A stretch of DNA of 64,000 nt from Leuctra nigra. Lineage: Eukaryota; Arthropoda; Insecta; Plecoptera; Leuctridae. Shown here in pieces: positions 35,701-45,000 of this stretch. Both the position numbers and the translations under genes were made by a program. Where the stretch lies: contig OW203768.1 of assembly GCA_934045905.1 (NCBI GenBank), positions 19,420,770 through 19,484,769 on the forward strand. Reading direction: 5' to 3'. Each line of letters starts with the position of its first letter. The stretch's first letter is position 1. The notes beneath the pieces were generated by a model. The model was given only the letters and a program-made list of their open reading frames with translations. It was not told the origin of the DNA and did not search any database.

Positions 35701-38233
35701 TTTTCCTCTCAACTCAACTGAGGGAAATTGTTTAAATTATCGGCGTCAGGAAAGTCGCATATGAGCCAGCTTGCATCATGCGATGTTTTGTAAGAGATTC
35801 AACGAGAGTAAAGCTGCTAAGTGATCTTACAAGATAGGGAAGATAAGAAGAGGAGTGATGCAGAAGATCTGTCCACGTAGACTTGTTGGGAAGTAGTAGA
35901 AGTAGAAGAATATGGCCGCCAGCACATAGAGTCCGACTGAGTAGAGAATGAGTTGTCCGACGACTGTGCGTTGCCGCTGTTCCGTGTCTCGACTGAAGTC
36001 TTCGATTTCTTTTATTCGCTGGTGGAAAAGTAAAAGAACGTTAGGTAATCGATGGCGAACGGTAGACAATATTTATGTACGTAATTCATTGTAATTTAAA
36101 ATGCTCACATTGTCGAGTCCTTCCAGAATCTGGAATGTGGTCTCCTTCCTTTTCTACATGAAAACAGATTAAATATTTTAATATATTATTGAACATGTTG
36201 CAGCGTGTAACTTGGATGTTTACTGTACAAGGAAACTGGAAAGTTAGGTGTATGAGACTCAGAAAGAGTGACCTTAATTATATTGATGACTTGCCTAGAT
36301 GTTCAATTTATCAAAACTTAAAGACACAATTTGGCGATACAATTAATGAAGTGGGGTTTATTATATTTGTTTGAAGACAATTTGACCTCCTTTGAATGAT
36401 TTTTCTACATTATCCTTAAATGCTCTAACATGTTATCGTTATTGTAGCAGTAGGGTAAAGTGATGATTTATCAGTCATGCTATAAGAGTCCAAGTCATTG
36501 TATCGGTCCACATCAGATTACAACAGAAGACTTTGGACAACTCATGTAGCAGTTAGGTAGGTATGTACAGGTCGAATATTACCTACTATAAAACTTCATT
36601 GTGTGCATTCACTAGTATACCTACCTACTTCATTTGTCAGAGGACCTTGCTAGCAGCACTTAAGGGCAACTGCCAAAACACAAGTGACAATAAAATGCTA
36701 TATGGTACCTCTAAAATACGACATACGTTTGTATTGTATTGTATTGTATTGTATTTTATTATCATCCCATCGATCAGTTCATAATACAGTGGGTATCGTC
36801 AGTAATATATATTTACAAGTACTATTACATATTATTAACAGATTGAATAATATTAAGTTCTAACGGCAAGTTTAAAATATACCTACAACTACAATTCGAC
36901 ACTAAAAGTTGCAAAACGCCACCTAGCGGAAAAAGTTAACATCTATACCACGAGTACTTGTGCTCATGCGCACAGGGCGCGTTCAGCCAAGTCACTTAGA
37001 TGTCAATCGTAACGAGTTCAGTAAAAGTTATAATACAATCGGCATATTTCATTACAGCACACATTCATTCAAATTCTTGTGAAAACGAGATGTCTATTCA
37101 CCAAAAATCACCATTTGACAGATGCAAATTATTTTTCTCACGGCCTTTTGAACACACATTTTTCTTGACGCCTCGTTCAAACAATTGCAATCTGTCAAAT
37201 GCTGCTTTTGGTGAATATACAACTCGTTTTCACAAGAATTTGAATGAATGTGTGCTGTAATGAAATATGCCAATTGTATTTGATTGTTGACACTGAGGTA
37301 AGCATCAATTTCTGTTATTTCGCGATATATTTATAACTTTTTACTGAACTCGTTACGATTGACATCTAAGTGACTTGTATGTAAAAGTACGCTCGCGCTG
37401 GGATTGTACTCGCGTGAGCGGCCATCTTACTGATATCAGCGCATTCTCTAGGTACTTTTAGTGTCGAATAGTAAATAATAATAGGTACACAATAATAAGC
37501 ACACAACCTACCCGAGGATGTGTGCTTGTGGGAGTTTGCTGTAGCTTTTGGCAGGGTAAACAAACATACCTATTATTGGGATGATGTGTAAAAAGTGACA
37601 GGTTCGGCAGTGTAACCTAACAGACACTAGGTTTGTTCGTCGGGGTGTTCTAACCTGCTCGGAGCAGGCGGAAGTACGTCACTGAATATGTTAGGTGCAT
37701 GAATTACGAATCAAAACTCGACGGATAGGTATAAGTAAACTGTTTGGTGACGACTTCCGGTGTGTTCCGAGCAGGTTAGAACACCCCGACGAACAGACCT
37801 AGTGTGCTTCAGTTAGGGGTAGTACTACGTAGATGGCAATAGTTTCATTAATAATTTCCAATGAACTTATTTGAATTTTTGATTATTAATGATTTTATTA
37901 ATAGCTGCACGAGTGCCCTGGTCAATGAATAACAATACAGTCAAATCAACAGTCGAGCATGTGATTTGCACCAGGAATAATTTACTAGGTCTTAGAAACA
38001 TGCTTTTTAAAGGTTAGGTTATCAATCTAATAATAATGCATTCCTGTTCATTATGCAGTTAAAATATAGCGTGAAGATTACTATGTTTGACAGACAACGT
38101 TCTAAAAAGATTGGCTGTTGTGCCAACTAATCAAACCCATTTATAGAACATGATCGAGAGATATTAATAGGCAGCAGCCAGCTTAGATAGATTACGAAAG
38201 CATTACCTTGAATCGTGAAAGAATTACACCCAT
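23784..38233 (-). CDS. Lnpk: Lunapark, ER three-way-junction protein
   Basis: Exons from 5' to 3': 38233-38207, 36153-36109, 36018-35831, 35306-35102, 32655-32466, 26485-26324, 25370-25221, 23920-23784 (TAG). All phases agree, giving 367 residues. It starts MGVILSRFK, the conserved N-terminus that is myristoylated in the family, followed by a first coiled coil. Two membrane segments follow (TVVGQLILYSVGLYVLAA and IFCITPLLIFPILVI), then a second basic coiled coil and a Pro-rich linker. The zinc finger is CKQC...CCFC within VEYLVGDGPSNRFALICKQC, NGMALKEEFEYL and NPARK. The tail is acidic (EEQENLAEEEKTEEAE). Lunapark stabilises three-way junctions of ER tubules together with atlastins and reticulons. 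A 5' UTR exon boundary appears at 38259/38260 (CTTTCAG on the gene strand). The last five introns are heavily loaded with transposons. Confidence 0.94.
24601..24623. repeat. poly-C tract (23 nt)
   Basis: An uninterrupted run of 23 C lies in the last Lunapark intron. The length is unreliable in most sequencing data and could hide collapsed or missing sequence. Confidence 0.9.
25711..26290. mobile_element. hAT-type element, TAGGGGTGTGCGAA family, copy 2
   Basis: The 8-bp duplication TCTTGCAC is perfect (25703-25710, 26291-26298), TIRs are TAGGGGTGTGCGAATA and its complement, and subterminal TTCGAATA repeats follow. It is 580 bp long with no transposase. Its right target duplication ends 25 bp from the Lunapark exon at 26324-26485, on the donor side of that exon. 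Confidence 0.92.
26818..26957. mobile_element. TA-type MITE, AAGCTGGGTTCCCA ends
   Basis: TA flanks AAGCTGGGTTCCCATACTTCGC and GCGAAGTTTGGGAACCCAGCTT, with inverted GAATTCGCTTC/GAAGCGAATTC inside. It is in the large Lunapark intron. Confidence 0.8.
27679..27874 (+). pseudogene. decayed ORF with acidic N-terminus, possibly from a piggyBac-like transposase
   Basis: From ATG 27679 the frame reads MASSSLASHQRGKQVL, NDDDLRSFFDK, a stop, then an acidic run (GNSDEELSGLDEENLPSSGE). It ends near GTTAGG, which could be a splice donor. A short acidic piece with DDFESDGDEDGVLNL follows an AG at 28659 and again at 29761. Acidic N-termini like this occur in piggyBac-type transposases, but no catalytic domain is visible, so this is only a suggestion. 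It lies within a Lunapark intron. Confidence 0.35.
28701..28900 (+). pseudogene. fragment of a transposon-associated coding module (copy A)
   Basis: In one frame it reads EEYITVQYDGHWWLAFVLEK and, after a frameshift, LYPHGSSLYFTYPPKDNALA, then RLSHVL. I recognise the layout (YDGxWWLG..., HPHGP...F.WP, HVL) only as a recurrent C-terminal module of uncharacterised arthropod and fish proteins, often repeat-associated. This copy is truncated in its CAGGCGCG insertion by the tandem duplication. Confidence 0.5.
29981..31149. mobile_element. hAT-type element, CAGGCGCGTAG family, with intact ends
   Basis: The 8-bp duplication CATGTACT is perfect (29973-29980, 31150-31157). Ends are CAGGCGCGTAGGAACTTT and TTGGCGCCTG. 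The inside holds about three tandem units of roughly 163 bp. It has no recognisable transposase. Relatives are at 7049-7907, 28878-29103 (truncated) and 48963-49274. Confidence 0.85.
30180..30700 (+). repeat. tandem repeat, about 163-bp units, about three copies
   Basis: ATAGAATCCCCATTAGCCC starts recur at about 30215, 30377 and 30541. Each unit continues AATTTTTGAGACAAAATAAT and GAATGTGTGACATGCAATAT. A more diverged unit follows to 30700 and others occur in the element at 7049-7907, so the array is internal to the CAGGCGCG family. Confidence 0.8.
33084..34974. mobile_element. pogo/Tigger-like element with CAGTAAAACCTC ends, interrupted by a hAT element
   Basis: TA flanks CAGTAAAACCTCCTTAAATCGAA and TTCGACTTAACGAGGTTTTACTG, typical pogo/Tigger termini. 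Subterminal TCGAAGTAAT repeats follow. A hAT element (33362-34187) sits inside it. No DDE transposase is visible in what remains. It lies in the Lunapark intron between exons 35306-35102 and 32655-32466. Confidence 0.8.
33362..34187. mobile_element. hAT-type element, TAGGGGTGTGCGAA family, copy 3
   Basis: The 8-bp duplication CAGAGGGT is perfect (33354-33361, 34188-34195). Ends are TAGGGTTGTGCGAACC and GGTTCGCACACCCCTA, and subterminal TTCGAACC repeats replace the TTCGAA repeats of copies 1 and 2. It is nested in the pogo-like element. Confidence 0.9.
36897..37469. mobile_element. foldback element, ATTCGACACTAAAAGT ends, about 570 bp
   Basis: The ends ATTCGACACTAAAAGT and ACTTTTAGTGTCGAAT pair, and most of each half is complementary (CACTTAGATGTCAATCGTAA, CATTCATTCAAATTCTTGTG arms). 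The centre lies near 37155. It is in the first Lunapark intron; no clear target duplication. Confidence 0.75.
37630..37799. mobile_element. 170-bp TA-type MITE, GGTTTGTTCGTCGG family, copy 2
   Basis: TA duplications are intact (37628-37629, 37800-37801) around GGTTTGTTCGTCGGGGTG and CACCCCGACGAACAGACC. The sequence is close to copy 1 (4438-4607), sharing GGTGCATGAATTACGAATCA, with the same length. Confidence 0.85.
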
Positions 38234-38259
38234 GTTGAAGCCCTGGATTATCAAGAAGC

Positions 38260-38992
38260 CTGAAAGAAATAAACCGAAATAATTTCATTATCATTGTACT
38301 ATTCCTTCTTATTTGCATTTTCATGATGTGGTGATTTTCGATCACTTTGTGCAAGAGTAATAATTCTCTAAACTCTCGAGTCTCGACATTTCAGACTACG
38401 AAGGCACATATAACAGGTCAGAATATTATTATTATAATAGAAAATGATATATTAGAATTACGTACACAGTAAATATTTATGTATCCAATAACAATCCAAC
38501 ACAACCTCAACACCTCCAAAAGCAGAAAACCGCCATATTTACACTGTGATGGTGACTGAGAACACTGCGTCTGCGCAGAAAATTAATGCCATTCCGTGCT
38601 ATTGAAATTTTCAAGGTTGTTATCGGGCGTTGTTTTGTCAATCATCAGCTGTTGTGCCAAGTTGTTGCTACTGAAGTGACAGGTAGGAAACTCGAGTTGA
38701 CTTCTGTGTTCGGTGTCAAAAGTAATACATTTGTTTATTTGTTGTGCAGTGCGTTATTATCTCTATCCATAATATAATAGGTAATTGAAGTAATGGAAGT
38801 TTCAAAGGAAACCATGTAACATGAGATCATGGGAATTATTTAGGGTAAGTACTTTTGGACACGTCACATTAACTGCTTGCTACGCAATCCATACTCATGT
38901 GGCAAGGACATAACCTATCTGTAACAATCTCTATGACTTGGAAAACTTGAGTTCCATAGATTTTTATCAATATATGTTTCTCTATCTTGCAG
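38260..38992. promoter_or_regulatory. divergent Lunapark / Mgat1 promoter region
   Basis: Lunapark (-) and Mgat1 (+) start codons are 784 bp apart and head-to-head. Splice acceptors at 38260-38261 (gene strand of Lunapark) and 38991-38992 (Mgat1) show both have upstream non-coding exons, so the two transcripts must start between them or overlap. CTGCGTCTGCGCAGAA at about 38565-38580 resembles an NRF-1-type GCGC site in the least AT-rich part. No TATA box is evident. Confidence 0.5.
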
Positions 38993-39028
38993 ATGATGCC
39001 GTATTCTGTGGATTACCATGCGTACTAA
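38993..39028 (+). other. upstream ORF overlapping the Mgat1 start codon
   Basis: The exon that carries the Mgat1 start begins ATGATG (38993) and reads [11 protein letters not shown] then TAA. This 11-residue frame overlaps the main ATG at 39018 in another frame. If the transcript includes this part it could lower Mgat1 translation. Confidence 0.5.
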
Positions 39029-42000
39029 GAGTCCCTTGTGGTATGGGTTTCTGTTTGTGTTACTGTGGGCCTTCATCACATACTTCCTCTTCCTATATCG
39101 GCCAGTCGGAAGCAAACAAGAGAACACTCAAGTCCTGGAAGAACGCATTGCTCATTTGGAACTTGGTTTGATAGAGCAACTAGCCGCAAATGCTGAACTG
39201 ACTGTGCAGCTGCAAAATATAATAAACAACCAGAGTATGTTATTGTTTGTTACCTACCCACAAATAATAATTGAGGAAGTGGCTGGATTTAATGATTTGT
39301 AAGAAATGTTTCTCATGACGTATGCACATCGCAAATTAGAAATTAACTGCATGAACTGAATTTTTTGACACAGTTCGATTTATGTAGGTACAACTAACTT
39401 GCGTCTTTTTGTTACTTGCTGCCCGATTGTGTTGTTTACCGACACAGAAGATGTCATGATCTGTTTCGGCAACCAATCAGAGCTGGCGTTTGAAAACTAA
39501 TGGATCAATATCGGAAAATGTTGGATCAATCTCAACTTTCTCTGTCTGATCTTTTGCTTTGTGGTGTGTGAAAAAGTGGTTTCAACTTTTTTGTACTGGA
39601 AATCGTATTCTGGTGCAAACAAATTATGATTAGAATCAAGCAAACATCTAGATCTAGTAATTGTGTGATGCCCCAAAATTAAACACTGTATGAATTAAAC
39701 ACCTTATCTACTTTGTCTGGTGAATTTAAATTTAATTATTGTTATTTGTTTTCTAGAAGTGCGTAGGTACAGCGTTCAGTGTTCCCACTGTTGATTATTA
39801 AATTTATTTCAGAACTGTTGGCTAAGCAGAGAGTCAAACCACCAGAAGTCCCGGATGACACAAAAAATGAAATCGATAATGAATTGCAATATAATGCGGA
39901 TGCAGATGAAGAGGCAAATATTTATTACCTATCATTATTATACAAACAACTTCCATCTTGTCTGTAACCTACTTGATATTAAGACGGCTGGGTAGTGAGC
40001 GTGGCTTTGAAGAGATTTTTTATTGGTTTTTAACTTTTTATCATCATTTTATATTTAATCATTTATCGGTTTAAATATCTTTTATCAATGTAATTGTTAA
40101 TGAATAAAGCTTTGTAGGAGTCTTCAGAACAGTTCAATGAAAATAATGTCATAGCTTGGAATGGTTTATTAGTTTTATAAAAACTAAACGTCCTATTCGT
40201 GCCTGAAAATTAGTACCAATATGGTCTGGAGGACGAAATAAAACTAATAAACCATTCCAAGCTATGACATTATTTTCATTGAACTGTTCTGAAGACTCGT
40301 ACAAAGCCTTATTTTATTAACAACCTACATTGATAAAGATATTGATAAAAATCGATTATAAAACTCTTCAAGGTCAAACTCACTAGGTACTCAACCGTCT
40401 TATAACATGATTGTTCTATGTTAGGTCGAGCGTATAAGGGAGTTAGCTCGACGTGTTTTGCCATCCGGTTCCCCGGTCATTGCCGTCGTGGTCTTTGCCT
40501 GCAACCGGATAACTGTTCAGAAGTGTCTCGCTCAACTACTCAAGTATCGTCCGTCTCCGGAACAGTTTCCGATCATAGTCAGCCAAGACTGCGACCACGC
40601 TGCCACTGCCGAAGTCATTGCTGGATTTGGAGATCAAATAAACATCATTAAAGTAAGATTTAGTACCACAACATTGTCATACTTGAGTTGATTGGACCTT
40701 AGCTAGATGGTAGAACGGAGTAAGTTAACTCGGGCTTTAACGCTTTGGGCTTGCACTCCGTAGGTTCCAGAATGTATTCCTCGAACATTCATCTCGACCG
40801 AAGTGTTTCGTGGTTTTCCTTAGTAGAAGCATCTGTTGGGGAACATTTCATATTAATTTGTCATGACCACCTTCTTCCAAACGTCCATCCTTACTGTTCT
40901 TCATCAACTCCCTACGATCACCATAATTAGCTTCGTGCAGAATAATTCAGCATTAAAAAAAGAAATTAAAATAAAAAAAAATTATGTATTAAAATAAAAA
41001 AATTATGTGTTGCTTAGTTAGTGCCTATTTCCGTAGTTTCATTTCAATTCAATGGGATCGAACGTACCTCGGTATGGGAAACAACTTGCAACACTCAGCA
41101 TGCTGAAGAATTAGAAAAATTGCATATTACAACATCACAGCAATCACAGGATGTGATCAACATGCATCAATAACACTCATGCACATGGCAAGGTCATAAG
41201 ATTTTTTTTAATCAAATGTGAAGGAGTTTGATAAACATTTGTACATTATCCTTCTGAACAGATTGGCTCTGTTGTTTACAAAGAACTCAGAATAATGTCG
41301 TGTTATAATTGAGGAGAGAAGCTAAAAAGTAAAAACACATTTAAATTAGACTATAATAATTCTCTGTCATCGTTGTTAATATTCTACTAAACTAAAACCT
41401 ACTCCGAAAAACATGTTTCATTGCAAATACAATATGCAAAAGATATAGATAGTAGGTACCTCTGACTCCTCTAATTGTATCATTCAATTCTCAACTTATA
41501 GCAAACTGATGAAGTACCTAATTCTGCTTGTTTCAGCAACCTGATCAAAGTGAAATAGCTGTTCCTCCGAAGGAGAAAAAGTTCAAAGGCTACTTCAAAA
41601 TTGCTCGACATTATGGATGGGCGTTAAATCAGACATTTTTCACATTTAATTTTGAAAATGTCATTATTGTTGAAGGTAGGTTTTTCTTTGTTAGGTAACA
41701 TTGACCTAATTAATAATGAAATAATGCACTGTGATATTCACTATTAAGAGAGCTGAGTAGTGAGCATGGCCTAGAAGAGTTTTTTAATCGATTTGTATCA
41801 ATATCTTTTACCGATGTAAATGTTACCAAAATAGGGCTTTGTACTAGTATTCAGAACAGTTCAATGAAAATAATTTCATAGTTTGGAATAGTAAGTTATT
41901 AGTTTTATTTTGTCCAACAGATGTTTAGTGCCATAATTTTACTAATTTTCGGGCACTAAACGTCTGCAGGCCACAGTAAATCTAATTAACCAATACATTA

Positions 42001-45000
42001 CAAGCTATGGGATTATTTTCATTGAACTGTTCTGAATACTCGTACAAAGCATTATTTATTTTGTTAACAATTACATTGGTAAAACTAAAAGATATTGATA
42101 AAAATCGATAAAAAAACTCTTCAAGGTCAAACTCACTACCCTGCCGTCTTAACATCGATTTTATCTTCCTCTCTCTTTCTCTCTCTCTTAAGATGACCTG
42201 GATGTGTCGCCAGACTTGTTTGAGTATTTCCTCGGCACGTATCCCATCCTCCGGCGAGACAAGTCACTCTGGTGCGTCTCTGCTTGGAATGACAACGGGA
42301 AGACTGGACTGGTGGATGAGAATGCGCCAGAGCTGTTGTACCGGACGGACTTCTTTCCCGGACTTGGCTGGATGTTGACCAAGGACATCTGGAGAGAACT
42401 GGCGCCGAAATGGCCAGCTTCGTAAGTTCATCTGCTTTCCAAAATAGGTTAGGAATAGGTAATTTTTTTTACAAAAGTATCGACAAGTATTATGTTCATA
42501 ACATACTTTCTAAATTGTAACTCATTTTTAAACTCAGATAATTTTAAATGAGAATTTAGGTTACCTACTACAGAAGAAACACATTGATGGTGTCGCTAGG
42601 CATGCGGTGCTTGCATACATAAATACTGTTTGAGGTATTTTTTATTTTATGATTTTTAGGCAGTTTTTGTAAAGCTGTTTATTAGTCATGAATCATGATA
42701 TATACCTACCTAGGGGTGATAGGGGTGGAAAGCATGCTGATAATGACAGCTAACTACCCAGTCTTGGTCTAGCTGCTTGCCTGTTAAAACATGGGAGATT
42801 GCCTGTGAATTTGGCTTATCTTGTTGTTGCGAACTTTATCCAATCTTGTAAGTACGTTCACACTTCTTGGGTACAGAAACTTATCACCTCTTCCTGTGGT
42901 TGGCTCACTTCCTTTCACCCTTCTGCCCTCTTCCCTCCTCTGCCATGCATAAGGATGTGCACAAAATATGTATAATCATGCATTCTAAGCAATTTCTCAC
43001 TGCGTGATAAAATTAGGTACTCCTTTATTCCTAGTAGACATAAATTAATGCACTATTGGTATTGCCTGTTAGTGAGCAGGATGAAGCTTAAAGTAAATAT
43101 GTAATCAACATCATTACAATACTAGGAGGATATCTAAGAAATAACTACATAAAAAGAACCTACTAGAGAAGTAGGATGACACATTTTATATGGCAAAGAG
43201 AACATATTCTGGAAGTTGTCACTGTATGTACCCAGAAGGTTTTCTCAGAAATGCCATCAGAAATATGGTGTTGAACAAATCTCTTATATTAGTACAAGAG
43301 AGGAACTGAAAAAAAAGGCCGAAAGTCGGACAAATTGCAACAGAATTTTTTCTTTTTGGATAATACTCAGAAAAATGTGCTTATTAACATACTAAAAGTC
43401 GTCGAAGATCGGACCATGGGTGGGGTATGACCTTAAATTGACCTTAATTAAAATAATTATGCTAATTAATATTTTTTTTTGGCTACTAAATATTAACATT
43501 TTTCTGATTTTTTTTTCGCCTATAATACAACTTGTTATGTATATTACTTGACAAAATTATTGAAACATCCATACTTTAAAGCAATTGATTAAAAATTAAT
43601 TAAAAATTAAAAATCGACTTGATTTGATGTTATCGTGTATGATCTAGGCTGTAGGGTACAAAAATTAACATTTTCGTTTCTTTCTTTTTGCATTGTACTC
43701 ACAGACCCTTGGCAGACTTGGGTAAATTACTTTTAAAAAGTAATGAAATTACGTTACAAGTTACATGGGTTAAAATGTAGTAAAATTACTTTTCCGTTAC
43801 CATTATTAAGAAGTAATGAAATTACTTTACATTTCATGAAAAATAGTAACGAAATTACTTCGAAATTTTCCGTGATTTCCGAAATGTACACAACACAAAA
43901 TAATAAAAATGGCGCCTATCCTACAACCAGCATGCAATGGGATTCTTATGTCATTTTAGTGAAAATATCCATTTTACATTATTTTACAAGGCGATTCTAG
44001 GTGGTTATAATTTTAAAAAAACGTCCAAAAGAAAAAGATACCTATATCAATTCAGGTTCAAATCTAGTGGAGCGGTCGCTCCACCCAGCCGAGTCGTACC
44101 GTACACTCACACTCACTCAACATACCGTATATGCATAATAAACTGAGGAGCAGACCAACCACTTTTACTGTAAGCAACAACACGGCATTTTCGGCCTACT
44201 GGATCTTAAAATTAGAAAATCTCACATTGTTGCGATATATCTTAATTTCGAGCTATGGCCCACCCCACTACATATACCAAATTAGGGAACAATATGTTAT
44301 GCCGTTTGCGAGCTAGAGGGCCGTGAAAAACGTGAAATTACACCCCTTTTAAAACCTATCTTGATCTGATGATGATGATATCAGGAAACACCGCAATCAC
44401 CGCCACAGCCTAAACGGCTGAGCCGATCGATCTGAAATTTTCACCACATGTGCACTTTTGGCGTCTGAGGTGCCTTTTTATAAAACCAACAGGAAGCCGC
44501 CATTTTGAAACCGGAAGTGACGTATTATCTCGAAAACAGCTAGACCGTTAGGAATTAAACCAGCGCCAAATGATTCAGACGGTCATCTATATGGAATATC
44601 AATAGTTAAAGTAGAGATGTACTATTACCGAAACCGGAAATGACGTCATGAAAATGAAGAACTAGATTTAAATGACCTCTTACTACAATAACTACATATT
44701 CAGAAGGCTTATAATGATACATAACATTTATAGAAATAAATTCTATGTGACAGTAATTTTAGTCGCCATTTTGAAAACCGGAAGTGATACCATATCTCGA
44801 AAACGGCTGGACTGATTGTATAACGAAGCTTGCGCAATTCTTCATGGAATATCACTTTAAGCTTAGGTATATTGAGCACCAAACACAATTTTTCGTATTA
44901 ACCAATTCGGAAATGGCGTATTTTTTAAAAGTAATTGGTCATTGTTGCTCCGATGTGTGTTACAAGTTGTGTAAATAAACTAAAAAAATAAGTGATATCC

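Noticed and set aside
36000..36070. Start of a separate small gene at 36069 (minus)
   Set aside because: The stretch continues the Lunapark reading frame from exon 36153-36109 after an AG at 36019-36020; the upstream ATG is intronic.
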